This document shows, in pieces, positions 45,309-54,501 of a stretch of 64,000 bases of DNA. Each line of letters starts with the position of its first letter. Position 1 is the stretch's first letter. Source of the stretch: Paenibacillus sp. 1011MAR3C5 (GTDB lineage: Bacteria > Bacillota > Bacilli > Paenibacillales > Paenibacillaceae); assembly GCF_003591485.1 (NCBI RefSeq), contig NZ_QZCF01000001.1:558001-622000 (forward strand). The letters run 5' to 3'. The notes under the pieces were generated by a model. The model ran no database searches. It was given only the letters and a program-made list of their open reading frames with translations, and had not been told where the DNA came from. A program made the translations under genes and the position numbers.

Positions 45309-46589
45309 CTGTTTGATCTTCTCTTCCATCCCCTGCTCCGTCGCCTTGTAGAACGAAGCTTTCGCAAGCGGATCGGGCAAATATTGCTGCTTCACATAAT
45401 GATTCGGAAAGTCATGCGGATACTTGTAGCCTTCATGACCAAGCTGGGCCGCGCCCTTGTAATGCGTATCGCGAAGATGAAGCGGCACTTCCAGGTTGCC
45501 GTTGCGCTCGATCGCATTCATCACATTGCCAATCGCGACCGCTGTCGAATTAGATTTCGGACTTTCGACCGCGAACAGAATTGCCTGGGAAATGTTATAT
45601 TTGGCCTCGGGCCAGCCAATCTTGTGGTAGGCGTCCATAGCCGTTACCGCCTGGACCATCGCTTGCGGATTTGCCAGGCCGATATCCTCGCTGCAGGCTA
45701 CGATCAGCCTGCGAAGGAAGGTCATCGGGTCCATGCCGAGCTTCTCCACGGCGTACAGGAACCAGAACAATGCGGCGTCACTGGAGCCTCTGACACTCTT
45801 ATGAAAGGCCGACAAGACGTCGTATTGCGTGGACATATCCGCCCGGATCGATGGTTTGCGCACCGACTCCTGCGCAACCTCCAGCGTAATATGAACGGAG
45901 CCGTCCGGCTCGGAAGGCGTCGTCACCGCTGCCAGCTCCAATGCATTGAGCGACCGCCTGATGTCGCCGCCTGACATCGCCGCAATATGCTGCAGCGCTT
46001 CCTCATCCGCAATCAGCTTCATGAATCCAAGGCCGCGGTCCGCATCCGCCATTGCCCGGCGCATCGCTTCCATGGAATGCTTCTCCTCCAGCGCTTCGAG
46101 CTGGAACAGCGTCGACCGGGAGAGAAGAGCTCCGTTCACATGATGGAACGGATTCTCCGTCGTCGCGCCAATAAAGATAATGATGCCCTGCTCGACCGCA
46201 GGCAGCAGTGCATCCTGACGCGACGTGTTGAAGCGATGCACCTCATCGAGGAACAGGATCGTTTTGCGGCCGTACAGCGTCTTGTTCGACCTGGCCCGGT
46301 CAATGACTTCCCTGACATCCTTGACGGAAGCGTCCACCGCGTTCAGCTTGACGAAATCGCCTTCCGTCCGCAACGAGATAATGTTCGCAAGCGTCGTCTT
46401 GCCGCAGCCTGGAGGGCCGTATAGCAGGATTGATGACACTTGGTCGCCCTCGATCGCCCGGCGCAGCAGCTTGCCTTGTCCTACGATATGTTCTTGCCCG
46501 ATATATTCATCCAGCGTCTGCGGTCTCATCCGATCGGCGAGCAATCTCGCCCGCGGCCGCTCCGCTTCCTCATAGCTAAATAAGTCCAT
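45285..46589 (-). CDS. rarA: Replication-associated recombination protein A (RarA/MgsA)
   Basis: A protein of 434 residues. ATG at 46589 gives the usual MDLF start; AAAGGA lies rather far upstream (12 nt). AAA+ ATPase: Walker A GPPGCGKT (58-65), Walker B ILFLDEVHRFN, sensor-like IIFIGATTENP, and the C-terminal MgsA tetramerisation domain ending KQYLPDPLAKASFY. It acts at stalled replication forks. In B. subtilis (yrvN) it lies between tcdA and cymR; here accessory genes separate it from both. Confidence 0.94.
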   Translation of the reverse strand: MDLFSYEEAERPRARLLADRMRPQTLDEYIGQEHIVGQGKLLRRAIEGDQVSSILLYGPPGCGKTTLANIISLRTEGDFVKLNAVDASVKDVREVIDRARSNKTLYGRKTILFLDEVHRFNTSRQDALLPAVEQGIIIFIGATTENPFHHVNGALLSRSTLFQLEALEEKHSMEAMRRAMADADRGLGFMKLIADEEALQHIAAMSGGDIRRSLNALELAAVTTPSEPDGSVHITLEVAQESVRKPSIRADMSTQYDVLSAFHKSVRGSSDAALFWFLYAVEKLGMDPMTFLRRLIVACSEDIGLANPQAMVQAVTAMDAYHKIGWPEAKYNISQAILFAVESPKSNSTAVAIGNVMNAIERNGNLEVPLHLRDTHYKGAAQLGHEGYKYPHDFPNHYVKQQYLPDPLAKASFYKATEQGMEEKIKQNQQRRLR

Positions 46590-47299
46590 GCCGATACTCA
46601 ATCCTTTATGATGGTATAACTAGATGATAGCATACAGGCACAGATGTTCGCCAGACCGCGCATGCCTAAGCCAAGATCAAGTTGACCCATTAGGATAGAG
46701 CATGTTCCAAGACTCTCCGGTTTCTAAGCATCCAAGCCGCAGCGCGGGATCGCCAAGCTAATCCCCAAAGCGGACCTTGACTCTCGGGGTAACCATTCAA
46801 ATGCCTCAGCACTGCATGTATGCTCCAGGATCACTTTCCAGACGGCCGCAGTATAACATGGTTTATATAACTGACGGAATGTGTTGTGGATAATAGGGTC
46901 TCTTCTTGTTCCATGGATACCCCCTTCAAATGAGAGGGAAATCACGCAGTTTATTGGGGTAATATGCGTTTCTCTCTCGATTCTTGCACCCGCATCACTG
47001 TTTTTTCGCTTACCATCACATCGCCTCCTATTCGAGTTCAATCAACGGATCCACTCTTTTTTCAATCCTATCAGTCTTCTAACAAACGGACCAATTGTGG
47101 AATAGAGAGGAAAAGCTATTTAGCAATCGAGAAGAAACTTTAGGAGACTGATGTGTTAATATTAGGAACAAGGATCATTAGTGAAACGGTTCTCCGCACG
47201 TTCTGTAACGGCAAGCTACAGCTCTCTATACAACTACCTTGAGTATTTTTCATTATGTGGGAGTAAAATTAATGACAAAAAACCACTGGAGGAATCACA
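46590..47299. other. 700-bp gap without a convincing gene
   Basis: No open frame here has family similarity I recognise. On the minus strand two short frames have good ribosome sites: an ATG after AGGAGG near 47012 opens a 21-codon frame, and an ATG at 46914 after GGGGG opens a 27-codon frame. The latter would continue to 46690 if a TGA at 46833-46831 were ignored. The composition is mixed, without tandem repeats. It may hold remnants of a lost gene. Confidence 0.5.
46690..46914 (-). pseudogene. Possible broken small gene with one in-frame TGA
   Basis: ATG at 46914 follows GGGGG by 6 nt. Twenty-seven codons are read before TGA at 46833. The same frame then stays open for 46 more codons (ending RNRRVLEHALS) to a TAA at 46690. 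The downstream part is rich in Trp, Arg and Leu and could be coding by composition. No family was recognised. It could equally be chance. Confidence 0.2.
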
Positions 47300-47788
47300 A
47301 TGTCAACACAAATTGAAATTACCTATACTTTCAATGCTTCACGAGAGCTTGTGTTTAAAGCATTCACCGAATCAGAACATCTACAGTGCTGGTGGGGGCC
47401 AAAAGGATGGCTGTTTGAGGTGGCCGAAGCAGACTTTCGTTCTGGCGGTGTCTTTCACTACAGCCAGAAACCAGCTGACGGCGATATCATGTGGGTTAAA
47501 TTTATATACAGTGAAGTTGTAGAATCGGAGAAAATCACTTACACCAGTGTCTTTTCTGATAAGGAGGGCAACATAGTACGTGCACCCTTTGACGCTAACT
47601 GGCCATTGAAAACCCTAAATTCAATAACGTTCTTCGAAGACAAAGGAAAAACTGCCCTTACCATGATTGTGGTTCCCGAAGCCCCAACTGAGGCAGAGTC
47701 TAAAACCTTTGATGCCTCAGAAGAGATGATTCATAGTGGATTTACGGGAACTTTCGATCAATTAGCCGCATACCTGACTAAGATGTAA
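47300..47788 (+). CDS. SRPBCC (AHSA1/START-like) domain protein
   Basis: A protein of 162 residues; ATG 6 nt after GGAGG. It has the AHSA1 signature: FNASRELVFKAFTESEHLQCWWGPKGW, then the long hydrophobic-cavity strands and a C-terminal helix GFTGTFDQLAAYL. These helix-grip proteins bind small hydrophobic ligands; the Hsp90-activator name is historical and does not assign a role. Single gene, converging on the methyltransferase. Function unknown. Confidence 0.9.
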   Translation: MSTQIEITYTFNASRELVFKAFTESEHLQCWWGPKGWLFEVAEADFRSGGVFHYSQKPADGDIMWVKFIYSEVVESEKITYTSVFSDKEGNIVRAPFDANWPLKTLNSITFFEDKGKTALTMIVVPEAPTEAESKTFDASEEMIHSGFTGTFDQLAAYLTKM

Positions 47789-47821
47789 CGCCGTTTCTAT
47801 AGCGGGGTAATATTGAGTTTC

Positions 47822-47853
47822 GAAAAAGCAGCCGATCGTTAAGATTGGCTGCT
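47822..47853. terminator. Terminator between the AHSA1 and methyltransferase genes
   Basis: AGCAGCCGATC / GATTGGCTGCT stem with a 5-nt loop. The minus strand runs into TTTTT, so it mainly serves the methyltransferase unit. Confidence 0.78.
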
Positions 47854-47941
47854 GGTGTCGTTTATTAAGTTATCATGACTGTTAGATTAGCCCCATTCTG
47901 CCTCTAAGCAATAACATAATGCCTAATGACCATAAACCTGT

Positions 47942-48697
47942 CTATACTTCTCCCCAATACAGTTCCGTAACATATTCCATGGCGACAACGCCGTCTGCTT
48001 CATTGCTCCGATAGATGTCCTTCAGTTCCTTCATCATGGCTTCATAACGCGGGTGGTCCGGCGTCGGACTGTACGAGGAGGACAACAATCTTCCTTTCAG
48101 CGCAGCTTCGTCCAGCAATTGCTTCATCGAGAACGTATTCCGTGTCGGACCGCCGTCTGCGAAATAGGGACGCAGCGTCTCCAGCGTAATACTCTTATGG
48201 GCGACCTTCTCGTAATCCGTGCCATATTCCTGAAGCATCTTCTCGAATTGCTCAAGGAAAGGCGACCCCGAAGTTTTCCTGGAATTCCAGATGAGAACGA
48301 CCTTGCCTCCCGGCTTCAAGATACGCTTGAACTCCGCCTTCACCAGCTCTCGATCGAACCAGTGATACGACTGCGCGCAGACAATGAAATCTACAGAATG
48401 CGCTGGCATGCCGGTCTCCTCCGCCGATGACGCAACAGCTTGGTACCGCTCCGAACCGCCAAGCGCCTGCACAGCTGCCTTGCGCATCGCTTCATTGGGC
48501 TCTACGCCGATGACGCGGCTTCCTCTCTCCAGCAGCAGTCTCGAGAAAATGCCCGTACCCGCACCCAGATCGGCGATGACGCTGTCCGGGCCAAACCCCA
48601 GCTTTTTGTATAAGAAATCAATAGCTTCTCCCGGATAGGTCGGGCGATACTTCACATAGTTATCCACCCGGTTCGTAAACCGTTCCTTGTTGTCCAT
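47942..48697 (-). CDS. Class I SAM-dependent methyltransferase
   Basis: A protein of 251 residues; ATG after GGGAGG. Motif I is VIADLGAGTGIFSRLLLERG (about 40-59), the acidic end of strand 2 is IGVEPNEAM, and motif IV-like VDFIVCAQSYHWFD is followed by LKPGGKVVLIWN. It resembles UbiE/YrrT-like small-molecule methyltransferases in length and fold. The FTNRVDNYVKYRPTYP start is common in Firmicute members. The substrate is not known. It lies 26 bp after the VOC gene and is probably co-transcribed with it. Confidence 0.9.
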   Translation of the reverse strand: MDNKERFTNRVDNYVKYRPTYPGEAIDFLYKKLGFGPDSVIADLGAGTGIFSRLLLERGSRVIGVEPNEAMRKAAVQALGGSERYQAVASSAEETGMPAHSVDFIVCAQSYHWFDRELVKAEFKRILKPGGKVVLIWNSRKTSGSPFLEQFEKMLQEYGTDYEKVAHKSITLETLRPYFADGGPTRNTFSMKQLLDEAALKGRLLSSSYSPTPDHPRYEAMMKELKDIYRSNEADGVVAMEYVTELYWGEV

Positions 48698-48723
48698 AGT
48701 TGTTGTCCTCCCTCTTGATTGCC

Positions 48724-49110
48724 TTATTCCGCACTCTCGATTCGCTCCAGAAACTCCAGCCGGTTGCCGAACGGGTCCGATGCAAAGAAACGGCGGTACC
48801 CTTCTTCAAGTCTCAGCTCGTCATCGATTACCGCAACGCTGTGACGGCTCAGTCTTTCCTTCAAATGCTGAAGGCCACGTACGGCAAAGGCAGGATGGGC
48901 TTTCAGCGCAGGCACGAATGCAGGCTGTATGCCAATATGAACCTCATGGCTCCCGCATCGGAACCATACACCGCCTCTATGCCGCAAGGCCTCAGGCTTC
49001 TCCAGCTCGGTCCAGCCCAGCACGCCGCCATAAAACGCTCTAGCCTGCTCCTCGCAGCCCTCGGGAGCAGCCAGCTGCACATGATCGATTCCTGCAAAAA
49101 CGTAGGACAT
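48724..49110 (-). CDS. VOC (glyoxalase/bleomycin-resistance) superfamily protein
   Basis: A protein of 128 residues; ATG at 49110 after GGAGGAG. Two beta-alpha-beta-beta-beta units: IDHVQLAAPEGCEEQARAFY with GVLGWTELEKP, and a second half ending FFASDPFGNRLEFLE. The metal-binding pattern is partly kept: His in IDHVQL and Glu in LEFLE. Possible roles are dioxygenase, isomerase or drug binding; none can be fixed. First gene of a two-gene unit under a promoter with a downstream palindrome. Confidence 0.88.
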   Translation of the reverse strand: MSYVFAGIDHVQLAAPEGCEEQARAFYGGVLGWTELEKPEALRHRGGVWFRCGSHEVHIGIQPAFVPALKAHPAFAVRGLQHLKERLSRHSVAVIDDELRLEEGYRRFFASDPFGNRLEFLERIESAE

Positions 49111-49164
49111 CTCGTCTCCTCCATCCCACACCCGGATTGGTCAAGCAGATCTCATCACAACTAG

Positions 49165-49179
49165 TTTCACTAAGTGAAA
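49165..49179. promoter_or_regulatory. Palindromic operator candidate in the VOC-methyltransferase leader
   Basis: TTTCACT-A-AGTGAAA is a perfect 15-nt dyad about 16-30 nt downstream of the predicted transcription start. A further GTTTCA half-site lies nearby. No cognate regulator is encoded in the window. Confidence 0.5.
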
Positions 49180-49201
49180 TACAGTTTCATTTTATATTTC
49201 T

Positions 49202-49230
49202 ATTATATCCCATCTCTAGCTTTCCCGCAA
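49202..49230 (-). promoter_or_regulatory. SigA-type promoter of the VOC-methyltransferase unit
   Basis: Minus strand TTGCGG (49230-49225), a 17-nt spacer and TATAAT (49207-49202), about 92 nt from the VOC start. Confidence 0.65.
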
Positions 49231-49285
49231 TCCACTAACTCGCACCTGCCAAACCATTCGATTGCTCTACAAAGCTTCATCAGAT

Positions 49286-49325
49286 AAAAACAGCGCTGCG
49301 GCGGGCTTAACCCGTCGCAGCGCTG
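49286..49325 (-). terminator. Terminator after the YdeI-like gene
   Basis: CAGCGCTGCGGCGGG / CCCGTCGCAGCGCTG arms (49291-49305, 49311-49325) with one G-U pair, then TTTTT on the minus strand. Confidence 0.92.
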
Positions 49326-49335
49326 CTGCAAAACT

Positions 49336-50004
49336 TTATTTATCAGTAGGACGCTTAAGTCCCTTCCCGAGCTTGTCGATCGTTGCGGCCACTCGCTTCG
49401 CTCTGGTCTCCTCCCGTTTCGCCTCCAGGATCCAATTCAAATAATCTCTTCTCATGGAATCCGTCAACGCTTCGAAAAAAGTCCGGGCTTCCGGAACCGT
49501 TGCGAATGCGGCTTCCAGGTCATCCGGCATATCAGGCACGGCTGAGGATGACTTCACCGCCGCCGCACCTGACACAGGATCCTTCTTGCGGGAGCGGCTC
49601 GCTCTCGCAGCCCCTACCGGCCTGTAGCGCATCGCAGACCACGTCTCGTTCATAGAAATCATCGCGACGCCTTCCGTGCCGAACGTCTTCATGAGCGCCC
49701 AGCCCGTATCGCGATTGATATCCGTCTTAATACGAGATGTACCTTTTGGATAACAAATCCATAACAACGCATCTGCCTCCGCAGTGCGGATCGCGATAGG
49801 CGCGCGCTTCTCCAGCTCCGCAAGCGAAGTGACGAATAGCAGAACGAACGCATATATCCCTTCGCCTAGCTCGTCCTCTGTCGACTTCTCGGCTTGGGCC
49901 GGCAGTCCCAGCTCAGAGGCGACATCATAATCGGCGGGAGGATGAAGGATGACGGCTCGCATATCCGGCTCCAGTCTCAGCTTGCGGGAAAGCTCGGCAT
50001 TCAT
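49336..50004 (-). CDS. YdeI/OmpD-associated-type protein with N-terminal DUF3052-like domain
   Basis: A protein of 222 residues. Its ATG overlaps the TGA of tcdA (ATGA), so translation is coupled. The N-terminal part (about 1-125), with DALLWICYPKGTSRIKTDIN and MISMNETWSAMRYRP, resembles DUF3052. An Arg/Lys/Ala linker follows, then a C-terminal YdeI/OmdA domain, FFEALTDSMRRDYLNWILEA, with EETRAKRVAATIDKL. Relatives are annotated as bacteriocin-protection proteins from a Salmonella case, but the function is not established here. Last gene of the hisS-aspS-tcdA run. Confidence 0.82.
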   Translation of the reverse strand: MNAELSRKLRLEPDMRAVILHPPADYDVASELGLPAQAEKSTEDELGEGIYAFVLLFVTSLAELEKRAPIAIRTAEADALLWICYPKGTSRIKTDINRDTGWALMKTFGTEGVAMISMNETWSAMRYRPVGAARASRSRKKDPVSGAAAVKSSSAVPDMPDDLEAAFATVPEARTFFEALTDSMRRDYLNWILEAKREETRAKRVAATIDKLGKGLKRPTDK

Positions 50005-50756
50005 GCGCCGGCTTCTCCTGACGCAAGCAAATCCTTCACCGCAACGCTAACCATGATCAGCCCAGCTACCGGCGGCACAAAGGCGTTGCTGGACGGCGGC
50101 TGCTGCGCTTTGCGGATTTCCGGAGCGTTCTCCGGCACTATGCGCTGCGTCACGTCCTCGCGCGGCTTCATCGGCTCCTCATCGGAGAAGACAACCTTGA
50201 CGCCCTTCTTGATGCCATCCTTGCGCAGCTTCGTGCGCACGACACGGGCAATCGGATCGGTATGCGTCTTCGAGATGTCCGCTACCTTAAAGCGCGAAGG
50301 GTCCATTTTGTTGGCTGCGCCCATGCTGGAGATAACAGGGATGCCGCGCTCCAGACATTGCTTGATCAAGTGAACCTTATAGATGATCGTATCTGATGCG
50401 TCAATCACATAGTCCAGCGGATAGGCGAACAGTTGCTCATACGTCTCTTCCGTATAAAACATCCGCAAGGAAATGACATCGCACTCCGGATTGATCAGCT
50501 TGATGCGGTCCCGCATCAGATCCGCCTTCGGCTGGCCGACTGTCGTCATAAGCGCATGAATCTGGCGGTTAATATTCGTAATGTCAACAACATCCTTGTC
50601 GATCAGGATGATGCGGCCGACGCCGGTTCTAGCCAGTGCCTCCGCCGCGATGGAGCCAACTCCGCCGATGCCGAGCACGGCGACCGTGCTCCCTTTCATC
50701 CGCTCCAGCCCTTCCGGGCCGATCGCAAGCTCCGTGCGCGAGAATTGATGCAGCAT
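50001..50756 (-). CDS. tcdA: tRNA threonylcarbamoyladenosine dehydratase TcdA
   Basis: A protein of 251 residues; ATG after AAAGGAGG. It is an E1/ThiF-like fold: VAVLGIGGVGSIAAEALARTG binds ATP, and VDITNINRQIHAL and DYVIDASDTIIYK follow. TcdA activates and cyclises t6A37 to ct6A in ANN-decoding tRNAs. In B. subtilis (yrvM) it follows aspS, as here (26 bp apart). Confidence 0.93.
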   Translation of the reverse strand: MLHQFSRTELAIGPEGLERMKGSTVAVLGIGGVGSIAAEALARTGVGRIILIDKDVVDITNINRQIHALMTTVGQPKADLMRDRIKLINPECDVISLRMFYTEETYEQLFAYPLDYVIDASDTIIYKVHLIKQCLERGIPVISSMGAANKMDPSRFKVADISKTHTDPIARVVRTKLRKDGIKKGVKVVFSDEEPMKPREDVTQRIVPENAPEIRKAQQPPSSNAFVPPVAGLIMVSVAVKDLLASGEAGA

Positions 50757-50782
50757 GCTCTGCCGCCTCCTTTGCTGTAAGC

Positions 50783-52609
50783 TTATTTATCTTCGCCTTG
50801 TGCGGAAGCTGGCGCTCCTGCTGCAGCGACTGCCGGCTTAGGCTTCAGAACCGTGCGGATATGAAGCTGCTCAAGCTGGGACAGCTCGACTTCGGACGGC
50901 GCGTCGACGAGCAGATCTGTTGCGCTTGCCGTTTTCGGGAAGGCAATCGTCTCTCTCAGGTTCGTACGGCCTGCCAGCAGCATGACCAGACGGTCGAAGC
51001 CGAATGCGATGCCGCCGTGCGGAGGCGTGCCGTAATCGAAGGCGTCAAGCAAGTAACCGAACTTGTCTTGCGCCACTTCCGGCGGCAGGCTAAGCGCGTT
51101 GAACATTTTCTCCTGAACCTCACGCTTGTAGATACGCATCGAACCGCCGCCTACTTCGTAGCCGTTCAGGACGAGATCATATGCTTGCGCGCGAATTTTG
51201 CCAGGATCGGTATCGAAGTAGTGAATATCTTCTTCGTTAGGACGCGTGAACGGATGATGCTCCGCTACATAACGCTTCGCTTCTTCGTCCCATCCAAGCA
51301 GCGGGAAGTCTACGACCCAAGCGAATTTGAACTTCGAGTCGTCGATAAGTCCCAGATCGCGGCCCAGCTTCAGACGCAGGTTGCCCAGTACATCCGCAAC
51401 CACTTTCGGCTTGTCGGCAGAGAAGGTCAGCAGGTCGCCTTCCTCAACGCCCAGACGCTCCGTCAACGCTTCAATCTCCTCCGGCTTTAGGAACTTCACG
51501 ATTGGACCTCTCCACTCGCCATCCTTCACCGTGATCCAAGCAAGGCCTTTGCCGCCGTAGCGAGCAGCGAACGGCTGCAGGTCGTCAAGCTCCTTGCGGC
51601 TCCAGCTAGCACAGCCCTTTGCGTTCAGCGCTTTGACTACGCCGCCGCCTGCCGCTACGCTTGCAAATACTTTAACGTCGCTCGATGCGACAATATCAGT
51701 AATATCTTCGATCTCCAGGCCAAAGCGCAGATCAGGCTTGTCGGAGCCGTATTTGTTCATAGCATCCGCATATGTGATGCGTTGGAACGGAAGCTCCAGC
51801 TCTACGCCTACAGTCTCGCGAAGCAGTCTCGCAGACAGCTCTTCCATCATGCCAAGCAATTGATCCTGCGACAGGAACGAAGTCTCGATGTCGACTTGCG
51901 TAAATTCCGGCTGGCGGTCTGCACGAAGATCTTCATCGCGGAAACAGCGGGCGATTTGATAATAACGCTCAACGCCGCCAACCATCAGCAATTGCTTGAA
52001 AATTTGCGGCGATTGCGGCAATGCGAAAAACTCGCCTTCATGCACGCGGCTAGGCACCAGGTAATCGCGAGCGCCTTCCGGCGAGCTCTTCGTCAGAATT
52101 GGCGTTTCTACTTCGATGAAGTCTTGTCCATCCAGGTAGTCGCGGAAAATCTTTGCCGCTTTCGCACGAAGCAAAAGCGTCTTCTGCATCTCAGGACGAC
52201 GCAGGTCCAGGTAACGGTACTTAAGACGGAGTGACTCATCCACTTCCACACCATCTTCGATCGGGAATGGAGGTGTTTTCGCTGCGTTCAGCACTTCAAT
52301 TTCTGTTACGCGGATTTCAATCTCGCCTGTTGCCAGGTTCGCGTTGAATGTCTCAGGATCGCGCTCGACCACTTTGCCTTTTACGGCAAGCACGAACTCG
52401 TTGCGCGCACGGTCAGCGATCGACAATGCATCGCCGGAGAAATCCGGGTTGAATACGATCTGTACAATTCCAGTACGGTCGCGAAGGTCGATGAACAATA
52501 CACCGCCCAAGTCGCGGCGGCGCTGCACCCAGCCGTTCAGCGTAACCGTTTGTCCTACATCTGCTTTCGTTAATGTTCCGCAGTGATGCGTCTTTAACAT
52601 CGTCGTCAT
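50783..52609 (-). CDS. aspS: Aspartyl-tRNA synthetase
   Basis: A protein of 608 residues. The ATG at 52609 is 8 nt from GAGGAG; another ATG two codons earlier is too close. The N-terminal OB domain binds the anticodon ([21 protein letters not shown]). The class II motifs are [20 protein letters not shown] (motif 2) and [11 protein letters not shown] (motif 3), with the bacterial GAD insertion between. The C-terminus has an Ala/Pro-rich extension ([17 protein letters not shown]) not seen in most AspRS. Co-transcribed with hisS under the T-box leader. Confidence 0.97.
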   Translation of the reverse strand: MTTMLKTHHCGTLTKADVGQTVTLNGWVQRRRDLGGVLFIDLRDRTGIVQIVFNPDFSGDALSIADRARNEFVLAVKGKVVERDPETFNANLATGEIEIRVTEIEVLNAAKTPPFPIEDGVEVDESLRLKYRYLDLRRPEMQKTLLLRAKAAKIFRDYLDGQDFIEVETPILTKSSPEGARDYLVPSRVHEGEFFALPQSPQIFKQLLMVGGVERYYQIARCFRDEDLRADRQPEFTQVDIETSFLSQDQLLGMMEELSARLLRETVGVELELPFQRITYADAMNKYGSDKPDLRFGLEIEDITDIVASSDVKVFASVAAGGGVVKALNAKGCASWSRKELDDLQPFAARYGGKGLAWITVKDGEWRGPIVKFLKPEEIEALTERLGVEEGDLLTFSADKPKVVADVLGNLRLKLGRDLGLIDDSKFKFAWVVDFPLLGWDEEAKRYVAEHHPFTRPNEEDIHYFDTDPGKIRAQAYDLVLNGYEVGGGSMRIYKREVQEKMFNALSLPPEVAQDKFGYLLDAFDYGTPPHGGIAFGFDRLVMLLAGRTNLRETIAFPKTASATDLLVDAPSEVELSQLEQLHIRTVLKPKPAVAAAGAPASAQGEDK

Positions 52610-52667
52610 AATCATGTCTCCTCGCTTTATCGTTAATAGTTGTCATTCATCCTGCAAGTACATTCAC

Positions 52668-53915
52668 TTACGGTTGAAGCTCAGCAGCAAGTGCGCTGAT
52701 TGCGACCATACGCTGCTCGCCCTTCGCCATATCCTTCAGCGCAATCTCGCCGCGCTCCAGCTCATCGTCGCCAAGAATAGCGGTGAACCTTGCGCCGAGA
52801 CGATCCGCAGACTTCAATTGGGCTTTCATCTTGCGGCCTTGGTAGTCGCGCTCCGCGTGAACGCCTTGCTGCCGAAGCTGGTATACCAATCGAGTCGCCT
52901 CCCGATCCGCTGCATCGCCAAGCGCGACGATATACACATCGATCTCATGCAGATTCGGGAGCTCCGTCTGCTGATGCTCCAGCAGAAGAATTGTGCGCTC
53001 CAGACCTAGGCCTAGTCCGACGCCCGGCTGCTCCGGTCCGCCGATATCGGATACGAGACCGTTATAGCGTCCGCCGCCGCCGATCGTATCGATTGCGCCA
53101 ATCCCTTCCGCCTTGTACTCGAATGCGGTATGCGTGTAATAATCAAGGCCGCGAACCAACCTGTGATTTATCTCATAAGGAATGGACATATCCGTCAGGC
53201 ACTGCTTCACCTTCTCGAAGTGAGCGCTGCACTCTTCGTCCAGACTGTCCAAAATGGAAGGAGCGCCTTCAAAATGCGCCTGATCGACTTTGCAGTCCAG
53301 TACGCGGAGCGGATTACGGTCCATGCGGGACTGACAGTCCTTGCACAGCAGCTCGCGCTTCGGATTCAGGAACGCCAGCAGACGCTCGCGGAATGCCGCT
53401 CGTACAGCCGGCGTGCCGACAGAGTTGATCTCGACGCGGACGCCCTTCAGGCCCACTTCGGTATAGAAGGTATAGCCGAGCGCGATAACCTCCGCATCCA
53501 ATGCCGGATCGACAGCGCCGATCGCCTCAATGCCGAATTGGTGGAATTGGCGGTAGCGTCCCGCCTGTGCGCGCTCGTAGCGGAACATCGGGCCGATATA
53601 GTACAGCTTGCTGACATCCGGATCGCCGAACAGCTTGTTCTCCACGTAGGAGCGCACAACGCCAGCCGTTCCTTCCGGACGCAGCGTCAGGCTGCGCTCG
53701 CCGCGGTCGATAAAGGTATACATCTCCTTCTCGACAATATCCGTTGTTTCGCCTACACCGCGCTGGAACAATTCCGTGGACTCAAAGAGCGGCGTCCTGA
53801 TTTCCCGGAAATTAAAACGGCGGCAGATGTCGCGGGCTTTGCCCTCTACGTATTGCCATCTCTCCACCGCGCCTGGCAATATATCCTGCGTTCCGGGCGA
53901 TTTCTGAAATTTCAT
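52668..53915 (-). CDS. hisS: Histidyl-tRNA synthetase
   Basis: A protein of 415 residues. The ATG at 53915 has GGTAGGG 6 nt upstream and gives the usual [11 protein letters not shown] opening; a frame seven codons longer has a poorer site. Class II motif 2 is [19 protein letters not shown]; the HisA motifs [13 protein letters not shown] and GGGRYNGLV are present. The C-terminal anticodon-binding domain follows ([12 protein letters not shown]). It charges tRNA-His. It heads hisS-aspS-tcdA, downstream of a T-box. Confidence 0.97.
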   Translation of the reverse strand: MKFQKSPGTQDILPGAVERWQYVEGKARDICRRFNFREIRTPLFESTELFQRGVGETTDIVEKEMYTFIDRGERSLTLRPEGTAGVVRSYVENKLFGDPDVSKLYYIGPMFRYERAQAGRYRQFHQFGIEAIGAVDPALDAEVIALGYTFYTEVGLKGVRVEINSVGTPAVRAAFRERLLAFLNPKRELLCKDCQSRMDRNPLRVLDCKVDQAHFEGAPSILDSLDEECSAHFEKVKQCLTDMSIPYEINHRLVRGLDYYTHTAFEYKAEGIGAIDTIGGGGRYNGLVSDIGGPEQPGVGLGLGLERTILLLEHQQTELPNLHEIDVYIVALGDAADREATRLVYQLRQQGVHAERDYQGRKMKAQLKSADRLGARFTAILGDDELERGEIALKDMAKGEQRMVAISALAAELQP

Positions 53916-53957
53916 GCCTTTCCCTACCTTCTTCATTGATTCTCATCACAATCAAAA

Positions 53958-54245
53958 AAAAGCTCCCGTCCAATCGGCATCGCCGAAGGGACGAAAGCTT
54001 GTGCTTCCGTGGTACCACCCACATTCCGAACGGATCCGGTCAACGGATCGCTCGCTTGCAACGGGTAACGTCCGTTAATCGCAGTTCAGCTACTAAAAGC
54101 GATGCCATGCTGCATGGATGCATCATGCCCTCGTTCGCTGTCTGTTCTCGGGGAGGTCTTTCATTCATCCGTCATAAGGACGCTTGCAGCCAATTGGCGT
54201 CCCTCTCTGTGTACTTCGTGAAGAATTACTTTGTCCCGTCATAGA
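53958..54245 (-). ncRNA. T-box riboswitch leader of hisS-aspS
   Basis: Minus strand: T-box core GGGTGGTACCACGG (54020-54007). The terminator is formed by AAGCTTTCGTCC (from 54000) and GGACGGGAGCTT, then seven T. Stem I has an AGTA loop and AGAGAG near 54205-54215. A GAC triplet (54158-54156) lies on the 3' side of the presumed specifier loop, which would mean aspartate; this reading is tentative. Confidence 0.92.
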
Positions 54246-54271
54246 ATCCATATATCGTATACTGATTGTTT

Positions 54272-54300
54272 ATTTTACTTGCCGTTTGGCGGAAAGTCAA
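54272..54300 (-). promoter_or_regulatory. SigA promoter of the hisS T-box leader
   Basis: Minus strand TTGACT (54300-54295), a 17-nt spacer, TAAAAT (54277-54272), placed just ahead of the T-box stem I region. Confidence 0.8.
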
Positions 54301-54352
54301 GAACGCGCAACAACTCTGGTGCCAATCCTGCGGAAACCCGTTCGCAAGACAG

Positions 54353-54377
54353 AAAAAAACCCGCAACATCGTGCAGG
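54353..54377 (-). terminator. Terminator of the relA-dtd unit
   Basis: CCTGCA / TGCGGG stem (54377-54372 and 54365-54360 on the minus strand) with a 6-nt loop, followed by seven T. The stem is short but well placed, ahead of the hisS promoter. Confidence 0.6.
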
Positions 54378-54501
54378 TCCAAAGTAAAAGTATATTTTAA
54401 AAAAGGGGGTCGAGATTTATTATAGGCCTTAGATGTTAATAGAACGTTAGCGATTGATTACAGGAATATTACAAATTAGAAAACGCTTTTATCACGCACG
54501 C

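Noticed and set aside
46724..47041. 105-codon minus-strand frame in the gap upstream of rarA
   Set aside because: No ribosome site, no recognisable family and an unusual composition; shorter alternative frames with better sites overlap it.
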